In this document: one piece after another, positions 18,521 through 27,946 of the stretch
Position numbering within the stretch: position 1 is the stretch's first letter
Layout: every line of letters starts with the position of its first letter
Source of the DNA: Lewinellaceae bacterium
GTDB lineage: Bacteria > Bacteroidota > Bacteroidia > Chitinophagales > Saprospiraceae
Length of the DNA stretch: 64,000 nt
NCBI GenBank assembly: GCA_020636155.1
Contig: JACJYM010000005.1
Span: 147,097-211,096, forward strand
Direction of reading: 5' to 3'
Notes under the pieces: generated by a model
Database searches by the model: none
The model's input: the letters and a program-made list of their open reading frames with translations, nothing else
Told to the model about the DNA's origin: nothing
Program-made: the position numbers and the translations under genes

Positions 18521-18777
18521 ATTGTGTCTATATTATTTCTTTTAAAAAGTAATGAACAAAACGAATGTAAAATTACATATTATAATTTAATTTAATAAAT
18601 AAATGATTAAAAAAGTGTGATTAAAGTTCAAAATGAGAAATTTTAACGGTTCACCCATTATAACTTTTCAAAAGAATATTGTACACATTTACATTACAAG
18701 AGTATCTGAATTTGTAAATATTAAACAATCATCAAAGGCAAAAAACTTATCTTTATGTTCATTATAAAAACATTGTT

Positions 18778-20976
18778 ATGAAAAAACTTTTATACTTGTG
18801 TTTTCTTACCATTATAGCTAGCATTGCAGCATGCAAAACAGAAAAAAATATAGAAATGAAACTTGCGTATCATAATAGTAAAATAGAACAAAATATAAAA
18901 AGTCTTAAAGCGCCAATAGCGGATAAAATTCCATTTATCATGGAAAAACACGGAGATAAAAGAACCGATAATTATTATTGGATGCGACTTTCTGATTCAC
19001 AAAAAACGGCGGAAACACCTGACGAAGCGACCCAAAAAGTGCTAAATTATCTAAACGAAGAAAATGCCTATCGTGAGCAAGCCATGTCCGATTTGAAGGA
19101 TTATGAAAACACCCTATTTGAAGAAATAAAAGGTCGAATTAAACAGACTGACATGAGTGTGCCTTTTAAAAAGAATGGCTACTATTACATCACAAGGTAT
19201 GAAGAAGGCAAGGAATACCCCATCTACACACGGAAACATAACAATCTGGAATCTGCAGAGGAAATCATGCTAGACGTCAATCAAATGGCTATCGGACATG
19301 AATACTATCAGATTTCCGGAGTTTCGGCCAGCCCTGACAATATGATCATAGGTTATGGAGTAGATACGGTAAGCAGGAGACAATATGTTGTTCAATTTAA
19401 AAATCTAAAAACTGGCGAAATTCTTAGTGATAGGATACAAAATACCACAGGTTCTTGTGTATGGGCGGCCGATAGTAAAACGGTATTTTACAGTCGAAAG
19501 GATGAGTCACTGAGAAGCTTTAAAATATTCAAACACGTATTGGGTACGGACGCTAGTCTTGATGAAGAAGTGTACCATGAAAAAGATGAAACTTTTAGCA
19601 CCGTTATATATAAAACCAAATCTGACAAATTCCTCATAATTGCAAGTTTCTCCACATTAAGTCAAGAATACAGAATCCTCGAGGCAGATAAGCCTGATGG
19701 AGAATTTAGAATTTTCCAACCACGAATCGACAAGCTAGAATACAGCATTTATCACTATGAAGATCAATGGTATATCAGAACAAATAAAGATAAAGCTGAG
19801 AATTTTAAATTGATGAGATGCCCGGTAGATAAAACGAATATTGAAAACTGGGAAGAATTTATTCCACATCGAAGTGACGTCCTACTTGAAGACATCGAAA
19901 TTTTTAAAAATTACCTCGTGGTAGCTGAGAGAATACAAGGTCTTACCAAATTGAGGGTAAAACCCTGGGCAGGAGGTGACTTTTTTGTAGAGTTTGATGA
20001 AGAGGCATACCTTACCTACCCGACTTCTAATTATGATTTTGACACCGAAGTATTGCGTCTCGGATTTACTTCGATGACGACTCCCAATTCCATTTTTGAT
20101 TACAACATGGGATCCAGGGAATTTACCTTGCTCAAAGAGCAAGAAGTCTTAGGAGGTTATGACAAGAATGACTATCAATCAGAAAGAATTATGGTTAAAG
20201 CTAGAGATGGGGCTCTTATTCCGGTGTCGATCGTTTACAAAAAAGGATTTGAAAAAGACGGCACAAGACCAGTCCTATTGTATGGTTATGGCTCGTATGG
20301 CAATAGCATGGATCCGTATTTTAGCAGTCCTCGATTGAGTTTGCTTAACCGTGGATTCGCCTTTGCGATTGCACACATTAGAGGTGGTATGGAGATGGGT
20401 AGGCAATGGTATGAAAATGGTAAATACTTCAAAAAGATCAATACTTTTACAGATTTCATAGATTGTGGAAAATACCTTACGTCCAATAAGTATGCGGCCG
20501 AAGACAAGTTATTCGCTATGGGTGGCAGTGCAGGAGGACTATTAATGGGTGCTGTGGCGAATATGGAACCAAAAATGTGGGGCGGTATAGTAGCGGCAGT
20601 ACCATTTGTGGATGTGGTCACCACCATGCTTGATGAAAGCATTCCACTCACGACAGGAGAATATGACGAATGGGGAAATCCCAATCAAGAAGACTATTAT
20701 ACTTACATGAAATCTTACTCGCCTTATGATAATGTCGAACAAAAAAACTATCCTCCTATGCTGGTGACGACCGGATATTTTGACTCGCAAGTACAATATT
20801 GGGAACCCGCAAAATGGGTTGCAAAAATGAGAGAACTCAAAACGGACCAAAATCCACTTCTCATGTATTGTAACATGGATGCAGGACATGGCGGTGCCAG
20901 TGGAAGATTTAAGCAGTATAAAGAAACGGCTATGGAATATGCTTTTTTACTAGATATAGCCGGTCTTTCAGAATAG
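18778..20976 (+). CDS. Oligopeptidase B (prolyl oligopeptidase family S9A), predicted lipoprotein
   Basis: The 732-residue product is a full-length S9A serine peptidase: beta-propeller from about 70 to 450, then the alpha/beta-hydrolase domain. The catalytic triad is visible as Ser584 in GGSAGGLLMGAV, Asp669 in YFDSQVQYWEP and His704 in DAGHGGASGR. Oligopeptidase B cleaves short peptides after basic residues. The start has a lipoprotein signal peptide (MKKLLYLCFLTIIASIAAC, lipid Cys at 19), so the enzyme should be membrane-anchored outside the cytosol; classical PtrB of enterobacteria is cytosolic. It is divergent from the NtrC-type regulator across 257 bases and ends 3 bases before the convergent antiporter gene. 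Confidence 0.93.
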   Translation: MKKLLYLCFLTIIASIAACKTEKNIEMKLAYHNSKIEQNIKSLKAPIADKIPFIMEKHGDKRTDNYYWMRLSDSQKTAETPDEATQKVLNYLNEENAYREQAMSDLKDYENTLFEEIKGRIKQTDMSVPFKKNGYYYITRYEEGKEYPIYTRKHNNLESAEEIMLDVNQMAIGHEYYQISGVSASPDNMIIGYGVDTVSRRQYVVQFKNLKTGEILSDRIQNTTGSCVWAADSKTVFYSRKDESLRSFKIFKHVLGTDASLDEEVYHEKDETFSTVIYKTKSDKFLIIASFSTLSQEYRILEADKPDGEFRIFQPRIDKLEYSIYHYEDQWYIRTNKDKAENFKLMRCPVDKTNIENWEEFIPHRSDVLLEDIEIFKNYLVVAERIQGLTKLRVKPWAGGDFFVEFDEEAYLTYPTSNYDFDTEVLRLGFTSMTTPNSIFDYNMGSREFTLLKEQEVLGGYDKNDYQSERIMVKARDGALIPVSIVYKKGFEKDGTRPVLLYGYGSYGNSMDPYFSSPRLSLLNRGFAFAIAHIRGGMEMGRQWYENGKYFKKINTFTDFIDCGKYLTSNKYAAEDKLFAMGGSAGGLLMGAVANMEPKMWGGIVAAVPFVDVVTTMLDESIPLTTGEYDEWGNPNQEDYYTYMKSYSPYDNVEQKNYPPMLVTTGYFDSQVQYWEPAKWVAKMRELKTDQNPLLMYCNMDAGHGGASGRFKQYKETAMEYAFLLDIAGLSE

Positions 20977-20979
20977 CGT

Positions 20980-22281
20980 TTAATACATGGGGCTGACATT
21001 ATCGTCGGGACTGACGTCAGAAATACTGGCTGTCGAGTAGCCTACATCATTAGATTTTAACTGACTGATTTTTTCATTGGCTTTGCGCTTGTCAGCAATC
21101 AGCGCCAAAGTCATAATTACACCTGTACTTATTATGATGAAGAGAAGTATTCCATTATTAAAGCCGGGATTGGCCGCCTTTATCCTGTCCGGAATATCAT
21201 AAAACAACAAAATGGTAATCAAGCCTCTTGGGGCAATGAAAAGTTGAGGCATAAAATCTTTTCCCACAAAAAGTCGCAGAATTATAAATCGAATCACAAA
21301 AATACTCAAGAGAATGCACAAACTAATTAAGACCACAGTGCCGTTAGCTAGAGACATCAAGGAAATAGACAATCCAAATACAACAAAAAATAGTGTACGA
21401 ATCACAAAAGCCGTCTCCATCGTGATAAAATGTAAATCGTTGTAAATGGCTTTGGTCGTGTCTTTATTCAAATACTTCTTCATGGGCCCCACAAAAAACT
21501 TATCCACGTTGGCCGTCATCAATCCAAAAACCAAAATAATCAACAGAGACGATAAATGATACTCCTTGGCCACTGCATACAACAAGATGAGAACGGATAT
21601 GAGTAAAAACAATTTGACATTGGACTTAATTCTCTGGAAAATTAACAATATCAAATAGCTCGCCACGAAAGAAATCAACACGGTAATGACCACATTATAG
21701 CCAAATGCCGAAACACCCTTACCCGGATTTCCATCGATATCTGGTAATAAATTCTCCGTAAGGAAATAAAACAGCATGATTCCAATAATATCAGAAAAGG
21801 TACTTTCATAAATGTGAAATTCCTTTTTATCAGGCCGGAGACCATTCACACTCGGTATGATGATGGCACTGGATAAAATTGAAATTGGAGTGGAATATAT
21901 CCAACTGTCAATCGTACTCATGCTCGGAATAAAATATTGCAAGATCAGAGCTCCAATCCATGCCGATAAAACGAGACCCACAAGTGCTACCAAAAGAGCC
22001 TTAGTTATTGGCACTAACTTGTTTCTATCCAGTTCGAGTTCTAAAGCCGCTTCTAGCACTATCATAATCAGCCCCACTGTACCCAATGTTTTTAAAATGG
22101 GATTGAGACCATCGGCATTAAAATCCGTACCCTGCAATGCATACTGAAGGACAACTCCCAAAGCAATCAAGAGAAGCACCGACGGAATATTGGTCTTTTT
22201 TGACACTTCATTAAAAATGAAAGAGGCAATAATAACCAATGAGGTAATAATTAGATAGGCGTATAAACTTAACTCAGTCAT
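20980..22281 (-). CDS. CPA-type cation:proton antiporter
   Basis: The 433-residue product is almost entirely hydrophobic, with about 11-13 membrane helices, and resembles the cation:proton antiporter-1 family. Diagnostic stretches are ISILSSAIIIPSV (the unwound helix region) and ESTFSDIIGIMLFYF, where the conserved acidic residue that carries protons and cations is Asp in SD; later IAPRGLITILLF is also typical. A short polar C-terminal tail (SISDVSPDDNVSPMY) replaces the large regulatory domain of NhaP types. It overlaps the upstream MscS-like gene by 8 bases and forms the last member of a three-gene cassette with an unusual ATPase. The ion (Na, K) is not predictable. Confidence 0.85.
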   Translation of the reverse strand: MTELSLYAYLIITSLVIIASFIFNEVSKKTNIPSVLLLIALGVVLQYALQGTDFNADGLNPILKTLGTVGLIMIVLEAALELELDRNKLVPITKALLVALVGLVLSAWIGALILQYFIPSMSTIDSWIYSTPISILSSAIIIPSVNGLRPDKKEFHIYESTFSDIIGIMLFYFLTENLLPDIDGNPGKGVSAFGYNVVITVLISFVASYLILLIFQRIKSNVKLFLLISVLILLYAVAKEYHLSSLLIILVFGLMTANVDKFFVGPMKKYLNKDTTKAIYNDLHFITMETAFVIRTLFFVVFGLSISLMSLANGTVVLISLCILLSIFVIRFIILRLFVGKDFMPQLFIAPRGLITILLFYDIPDRIKAANPGFNNGILLFIIISTGVIMTLALIADKRKANEKISQLKSNDVGYSTASISDVSPDDNVSPMY

Positions 22282-23041
22282 GTTGTTCTGTAATCAAATT
22301 AATATTATTTTCATTGAGCACACTAATTAAAGCATACTTATATTTTTCAGAAACCAAAGAACATTCTACAGAAATACTTTGATCTCCAATTTCTTTAACG
22401 GATACTTTCCTCTTTCGGTCTACATAAGGTGAATTAAAACAGAGGTCTTCTATGGCATTTATGAGTTCTTGTTTCGATTTGCCACTTTCTAGTTCGACCT
22501 TAAATTTAAAATTGCTCCCCACTGCCACTCCTGAATGAACGATGAAACCTTTCTTTTCTAGGAGGTCGTATGGGACGTAATTATTCCCATTTGGTCCTAA
22601 GAGATAGATTCCAAATAAAGTCTTATCCTCGATTATTCCTTTCACACCATTGACTTCAATGACTGTGCCATTAGAAAATCGATTGCTCGCTTTTACAAAT
22701 CTGCCAGAAATATAATTTTTTATTCTCCAATAGAAGAAAATCAAGAAAAAGAGTAGCACAAAGAAATTAATACGAGGATTGATCATCACAAAGAGTATGA
22801 TTATCAACACCAATGCCACGGGTTCGTACCACAATATCAAATCATGAAAAAAATCAAAAATCTTGGCTTTGAAACTTTTTGAAAATATTCCCTTGTTCAA
22901 AGGAAGATATTTCAAGGTTTTATACAAAAAAAGAAGAATAAAATAGGTCGCTAAGAGGAGTACACAAGACATGGCAAAGTCCACAAAACTTATGTCATAA
23001 GCATCAAAAATACTGATATAATTCACAAAATTTTCAGTCAT
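22274..23041 (-). CDS. Small MscS-like membrane protein
   Basis: The 255-residue product has membrane segments at about residues 18-42 and 62-108, followed by a soluble part. The segment FVKASNRFSNGTVIEVNGVKGIIEDKTLFGIYLLGPNGNNYVPYDLL (given here only as a description of positions 115-160) has the pattern of the beta domain of small mechanosensitive channels: a short gate helix, G-x-V-I-E-V-N-G-V-K-G-x-V-E, and a pore-lining NxxxPxxLL-like end. The C-terminal 90 residues fit the MscS alpha/beta domain. Similarity is modest, so an MscS-related scaffold rather than a true channel is possible. It overlaps the antiporter gene by 8 bases and lies 6 bases after the ATPase gene. Confidence 0.65.
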   Translation of the reverse strand: MTENFVNYISIFDAYDISFVDFAMSCVLLLATYFILLFLYKTLKYLPLNKGIFSKSFKAKIFDFFHDLILWYEPVALVLIIILFVMINPRINFFVLLFFLIFFYWRIKNYISGRFVKASNRFSNGTVIEVNGVKGIIEDKTLFGIYLLGPNGNNYVPYDLLEKKGFIVHSGVAVGSNFKFKVELESGKSKQELINAIEDLCFNSPYVDRKRKVSVKEIGDQSISVECSLVSEKYKYALISVLNENNINLITEQHD

Positions 23042-23047
23042 GGCACT

Positions 23048-25411
23048 CTATTTATCATAAGATTTTGAAGATTTACCTTTTATTTGATTGATCAGCTGAT
23101 TTTCAACTTCGTATATACAGCTGTCGGATATCTTTAGTTGTGATTCATTCACTCTGCTGACCAATCCTTTATTTCTCAATCGTTTTAGCACTCCTCTAAA
23201 ATTATCGTTAAAATCCCTCCCAAATCTTTTCCTTAGTTGTAGTTCTGTGGTACGACGCTGGATGTATATTTCTCTCAACAAGAGCCACTCATCTTGATTT
23301 TTAAGTTGCGGAAATCGATGTCGTGGCAAAGGGGCATATTTTAAAACTTCATTTTTGACTGGTTTCAATCGCAACAACCAATCATATAATACCTCTCCTA
23401 TGATATTCTCTTTTTGTACCGCCAATCGTTTGAATAGTCGATCCAGTTGCTCGCGAGTCAATATCTCATTGGAATCCGACTCAATGAGGCAATGTGTGGC
23501 TTGATGTCTAATCTGCATCGCTCCCGCAATGTCATCCTCTTCCATGACAGTACAATCTATCGTATTCTGAAAAATCTCATTAAATGCTTGCTGGCTGTTG
23601 AGCCAATGGTATAGCACGATATTGGTTGTCATGATTACAAAAAATCGCGACCCATGCAACTCGATAAATTTTGACAATTCTTTAAAATTGCGATTCAGAT
23701 GAAACTCATTATTCCAAAAATACTCGATATCATCAATCCAAACGACATATTTCTTATCACCAAATTTAGTCAAGAATGACAGCGTTTTTGAGAGATCGTC
23801 CGTCACACTATGATCTCTGCCTTCGTAACGCAATGTGGTGTTCTTCTCTATTTTTATGAACGGGGCATCACAGTAATTATTAAGAAAGTATTCTCCCAAA
23901 AAGGATTTGCCACAGTTTCTTCTTCCTATCAATGCTACTGAGCCTCTGTAACCCTCCATCCACAACTTAAATGATGTCTTTATATTCTCAATTTCAAGAG
24001 ATCTACCCACTGCAAAGGAGGTACCAATATAACCTCTGGTGAGAAAAATATTGTTATAATTGATGTTTTGTTCCTTGATTTTATGAGTCTTTAAATACCT
24101 GATTAGCAACTCATTATCACTCAAATTTTCTTCGTAGCTCAAAGTATTCAAAAATCCATTCCATGCTGTGCTTACCTGAGACACCCAGTGGCTTAACTTC
24201 CCTTGAATACCACCTGTCATACGTTCCAATTCGCGGGAGCCATCCTGATAGGAATTCAAAATAAAATTGTCTTTGGTATCAAATATTTTTGACACATAAA
24301 GATGGTCTTTCAGAAGGGTATCAACTAGGTTCAAGCTTTCCTTAATACTGATTTCATCTTGGCCGATTTTTGGATTAACCTGGTAAAAAATCGTTTGAAA
24401 TTGCTTTCCTTCAACGGGCTCGGCCGATTCAGTAGATTTTAAACTCAAAAAGTTGAGAATGTTTACGACTGATATTTTAAATGTCGATCGCAACTCTATT
24501 AACTTGGCATTGAGTTGCAGGTATATTGGACTCAGGTTAGATTCCATCCATGATATGGCTTGCTCCGTAAACCCCTCTTGCGAAAGGATGAGTTTTGAAT
24601 CTTGGCGAGCAATGATGACATTTTTAATTCGAGGATAATTGGCCACAATACTTTCGATTTCAGTTCCGAGATCTAGCTGCCTGTCAAACTGCTCCAATAC
24701 CTGATACTCAGACTTTAGTTGTTGCTCCATTTCATTTAGATCCCGACGAGATTCTACATCATCCACATATTTTTTAAAACGATCACTGATTTTTTTAAAA
24801 TGGATAATTTCTGCCAATACCCGATCATTTTCAACTCCTATGAGATGTTTGATTCTATTAAAACAGTTGATTTGATCAAGTAATAATCCATTTTCTTCAA
24901 TAATTCTTTGGCCTTGGTGGATAGCTACCAATAGCTGCTTTTTGATTTCCGGAATGGGGTTAAGTGTATTTGCGAAACCCTGCATGTATAGAGACCATTG
25001 TTTGTCATTTTCGTTGGAAAAATCTTTAAACTTGGTTTCGTAATCGGCCAACAGCTTCAATCTAATCTTTGAAATTTCTCTATAAATTTCATCACATTTA
25101 ACCTGATAATTTGATTCGCTCAAGCGATGGTCACTTAGGTACATTTTTGATTTATGCCAAACAAAAATGGTATCTCTTAAAGCAACAAAATAATGAAGCA
25201 CCTCGAAGGACCATTCGTAGGCTATCCAATTGATAAAGGCGGTTTGAAAGCCGATATCCATGTTGTGATTGTAAGAAAAATCGAGGCTTTGATTCAGTTT
25301 ATCATCGTGAAACAATAGCCTTTCGCCCTCCAGTAGTTCCGCCCATTGGGGCATACTTTCGGGCAATGTGTCAGGCCATTTTATTTCTGTAATATTCACG
25401 TCTTGTAGCAC
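23048..25411 (-). CDS. Large P-loop ATPase with coiled-coil N-terminus and winged-helix C-terminus
   Basis: The 787-residue product has no signal peptide or membrane helix. Residues 1-450 are highly charged and mostly alpha-helical, with coiled-coil-prone stretches near 200-260. A P-loop NTPase follows: Walker A GRRNCGKS at 496-503 and a Walker B-like VVWIDDIE at about 553-560, then FFVIMTTN (sensor 1-like), in the order seen in AAA+/STAND ATPases such as ORC/Cdc6-like proteins. The C-terminal about 80 residues (TTELQLRKRFG, NFRGVLKRLRNKGLVSR) look like a winged helix. Translation starts at GTG; the frame is closed upstream by a stop. It heads the operon with the MscS-like and antiporter genes. 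I do not recognise a named family. Confidence 0.8.
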   Translation of the reverse strand: MLQDVNITEIKWPDTLPESMPQWAELLEGERLLFHDDKLNQSLDFSYNHNMDIGFQTAFINWIAYEWSFEVLHYFVALRDTIFVWHKSKMYLSDHRLSESNYQVKCDEIYREISKIRLKLLADYETKFKDFSNENDKQWSLYMQGFANTLNPIPEIKKQLLVAIHQGQRIIEENGLLLDQINCFNRIKHLIGVENDRVLAEIIHFKKISDRFKKYVDDVESRRDLNEMEQQLKSEYQVLEQFDRQLDLGTEIESIVANYPRIKNVIIARQDSKLILSQEGFTEQAISWMESNLSPIYLQLNAKLIELRSTFKISVVNILNFLSLKSTESAEPVEGKQFQTIFYQVNPKIGQDEISIKESLNLVDTLLKDHLYVSKIFDTKDNFILNSYQDGSRELERMTGGIQGKLSHWVSQVSTAWNGFLNTLSYEENLSDNELLIRYLKTHKIKEQNINYNNIFLTRGYIGTSFAVGRSLEIENIKTSFKLWMEGYRGSVALIGRRNCGKSFLGEYFLNNYCDAPFIKIEKNTTLRYEGRDHSVTDDLSKTLSFLTKFGDKKYVVWIDDIEYFWNNEFHLNRNFKELSKFIELHGSRFFVIMTTNIVLYHWLNSQQAFNEIFQNTIDCTVMEEDDIAGAMQIRHQATHCLIESDSNEILTREQLDRLFKRLAVQKENIIGEVLYDWLLRLKPVKNEVLKYAPLPRHRFPQLKNQDEWLLLREIYIQRRTTELQLRKRFGRDFNDNFRGVLKRLRNKGLVSRVNESQLKISDSCIYEVENQLINQIKGKSSKSYDK

Positions 25412-25595
25412 AAATTTTAATCCCTGTAACTGTTGATAAATGAATCAGCAAGATACTTGTTTTGGATTAATAGGCAAATTTTAAACGTGCATAAATTTTA
25501 TATAGATCGATTTACCTAGAGCTTTTCGGTAGCTTTCTAACCGGAATCTAAGCGAATATTCAATAGAAAAAATAAATTTTAATATACGGATTATC

Positions 25596-26921
25596 TCAAT
25601 CTGAGTCATTGCTAGTATTCGGATCCTCCATTTGTATTAGCTCAGGATTTTTAGTGGCCGATCTTAGGTAGATATAACCTAATATCCCGCTGATCACTGA
25701 AGCCAAGAGAACAGATATTTTTGCTTCTTCTATTGTCTGCTCGTCATTAAACGAAAGATTACTAATGAATAATGACATGGTAAAACCGATACCACACAAT
25801 ATTGCAATACCAAAAACAACTTTCCATATCGCTTTTGTGTGCGGAGTATCCTTGTAAAAAAATGTGACCAATATCCATACACCCAGCATTATTCCTAAAG
25901 GCTTACCAATTAATAATCCAAGCAATATTCCCCAAGTGATGTTGATATTAAATAACTGCTCTGCGATTTCTTGATTGAAGACTATACCCGCATTGACAAA
26001 GGCAAAAAGTGGCATAACAAAATGGTACACCGGGCCATGTAATTTGCGTTCTAGGCGTACCAGTGGTGATTCTACTTCTCTAAGCCCAGCCTCCAAATAA
26101 TCGTAAGCACTATTTAGGTCGGTTTCTCGAATTTTTGCGAACACTTCCAAACCGTTTCTACCATATTCTTTAATTTGGTCTAAGGTCCACTCTCGCTTTA
26201 AGGGTATCGTCAGTGCTATAATCACTCCGGCAATGGTAGAATGGATTCCTGAAGCCAAAACTGCCCACCACAAGAAAAATCCAACAACCATATAAGGGGT
26301 CAAATTATTTACTTTCTGATGATTAAAAAGAATCAATACACCGGTTAATGCTGCTGCAATACCCAATGCCACCCAATTAATCTGATCGGTATAGAAGAAG
26401 GCTATTACTAACACAGCGATTAAGTCATCTACTACCGCGATGGTCGTTACAAAAACCTTCGCCCAGGCAGGTACACGTGAACCCAACATGGCAATTATTC
26501 CTATTACAAATGCAATGTCGGTTGCCATAGGTATCGCCCAACCATGCACATAATGACTTCCTTTATTGAAAAAGTAGAATATCATAGCTGGCACCAGTGC
26601 TCCAAACAATGCCGACAGCGACGGAAAAATCGCAGAACTCAATGTTTGCAATCGACCAAATTTCAATTCATGCTTTATCTCTAAGCCAACTAAAAGAAAA
26701 AACAGAGCCATCAACCCATCATTCACCCAGTGATGTAAGGAATAAGACAAATTAAAATTAGAAAATCCGACCGTAAATTGTAATTCCATAAACCTATGGT
26801 ACCAATCATACAAAGGACTGTTGGCAATGATTAATGCCGCCGCAGTTGCAATGATTAGCAATATTCCAGTTGCCGAATCTTTATGCAAAAATGTCTTATA
26901 CTTTTCTATAAATTTTGTCAT
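25596..26921 (-). CDS. nhaA: Na+/H+ antiporter NhaA
   Basis: The 441-residue integral membrane protein exchanges internal sodium for external protons and supports salt and alkali tolerance. The family hallmarks are present: MATDIAFVIGIIAMLGSRVP with the first essential Asp, and AVVDDLIAVLVIAFFY, the double Asp that binds sodium (equivalent to Asp163-Asp164 of E. coli). HGWAIP precedes the first motif as usual. The C-terminus adds a short acidic tail. It is a separate unit from the antiporter cassette: 184 A+T-rich bases lie between it and the ATPase start. Confidence 0.96.
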   Translation of the reverse strand: MTKFIEKYKTFLHKDSATGILLIIATAAALIIANSPLYDWYHRFMELQFTVGFSNFNLSYSLHHWVNDGLMALFFLLVGLEIKHELKFGRLQTLSSAIFPSLSALFGALVPAMIFYFFNKGSHYVHGWAIPMATDIAFVIGIIAMLGSRVPAWAKVFVTTIAVVDDLIAVLVIAFFYTDQINWVALGIAAALTGVLILFNHQKVNNLTPYMVVGFFLWWAVLASGIHSTIAGVIIALTIPLKREWTLDQIKEYGRNGLEVFAKIRETDLNSAYDYLEAGLREVESPLVRLERKLHGPVYHFVMPLFAFVNAGIVFNQEIAEQLFNINITWGILLGLLIGKPLGIMLGVWILVTFFYKDTPHTKAIWKVVFGIAILCGIGFTMSLFISNLSFNDEQTIEEAKISVLLASVISGILGYIYLRSATKNPELIQMEDPNTSNDSD

Positions 26922-27039
26922 TTTTCATTTCTTGTTTTAAGTGCTTAACCCAATTAGCATATATAATTTTCAAATCGAATCCCATACAACCAATACAGTT
27001 GCCATCAAAAATTCTAATCTAGAGACATTAAAATCCAAA

Positions 27040-27129
27040 TTATTTCATAGTATTGATAACCATTCCAATGTGGGTGAAATATACCACTGCACCGGTAAAT
27101 AGTAACAAAATTCCTAATATTTTTAAAAT
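27040..27129 (-). CDS. Possible 29-residue single-pass membrane peptide
   Basis: A short frame overlaps the stop of the DUF981 gene and reads LKILGILLLFTGAVVYFTH followed by IGMVINTMK and a TAA. It looks like one hydrophobic helix with a basic start, as seen in small Bacteroidota membrane proteins. There is no ATG: initiation would need ATT at 27127-27129 or TTG at 27106-27108. It could be a coupled small protein or a remnant. The remaining gap up to nhaA shows nothing recognisable. Confidence 0.25.
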   Translation of the reverse strand: MLKILGILLLFTGAVVYFTHIGMVINTMK

Positions 27130-27764
27130 TTAATTACCCAAAACGAATTTTTTGCACTTGTAGAATCCGGATAGGCATAATAGTTTAGCAATGCCGGAGT
27201 GTAGATTGCACATACTCCTATACTTGCCCATATCATACTTACAAACACCGTCGATAAGTAATTAAGAGGATATGGAAGCAACGCTTCTAATCCAACAACA
27301 GGTTCTTCAATTGGTGCTGTGAATAGTCCAAAAACAAGACCTGCGAGACCGATGCCTACCAAACCATACCCAATTCCGTAAAGAATAAATTTGAAATTTA
27401 GGATATCTCCAGCCACAATTTTTAAAGCTTGGTCTGAACGTAACAAATTATCGGTTTGTTTCCAAAAATAGAATCCCAACATAAAAGTTATGGCTCCAAG
27501 AACAAAAACAGGTTCGCCAAATGAAATATTATCAAAGGCATACATGGGTGCAAGCGGCCAGGTCAATGTCATGTGCATACCCGTCCCGAGGAGAATAATA
27601 CCTAAGGCTAAGAAGTTAATCCCCCATCCTCTAGGCGTAATTTTAGTGCCTTGAACGAGGCTTGTTAGTACCATTGAAATGGAAGCGAGGGCAGCTCCAC
27701 TTGATATGGCCATAATGGTATTATAAAATTTTAGGTGTGACCAATCAATTACTAGATGTTCCAT
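27123..27764 (-). CDS. DUF981 family membrane protein
   Basis: The 213-residue product has about six membrane helices, including IMAISSGAALASISMVLTSL, INFLALGIILLGTGMHMTL and FVLGAITFMLGFYFW. The order and the GTGMHMTLTWPLAPMYAFDNI stretch match the DUF981 family as I remember it, whose function is not established. It stands between nhaA and an LLM oxidoreductase, in the same direction, with about 180-200 bases on each side. No cofactor-binding motif is obvious apart from the single MHMTW-like histidine. Confidence 0.75.
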   Translation of the reverse strand: MEHLVIDWSHLKFYNTIMAISSGAALASISMVLTSLVQGTKITPRGWGINFLALGIILLGTGMHMTLTWPLAPMYAFDNISFGEPVFVLGAITFMLGFYFWKQTDNLLRSDQALKIVAGDILNFKFILYGIGYGLVGIGLAGLVFGLFTAPIEEPVVGLEALLPYPLNYLSTVFVSMIWASIGVCAIYTPALLNYYAYPDSTSAKNSFWVIKF

Positions 27765-27946
27765 TTTTCGAATAAATTTTAAATAAAATATAAGTTTAGA
27801 CCAGCTGATTTATTTCAATCAGAAAATTGAAATCTAAAGTTAAAAATTATCTGGAAAACTCAAATAATTCATGTCAATTTCGAATTATTTTCTGATCTAA
27901 ACTTATAATCCTATGATCGAATTTATTCAACAAATTTATGGTGGTA

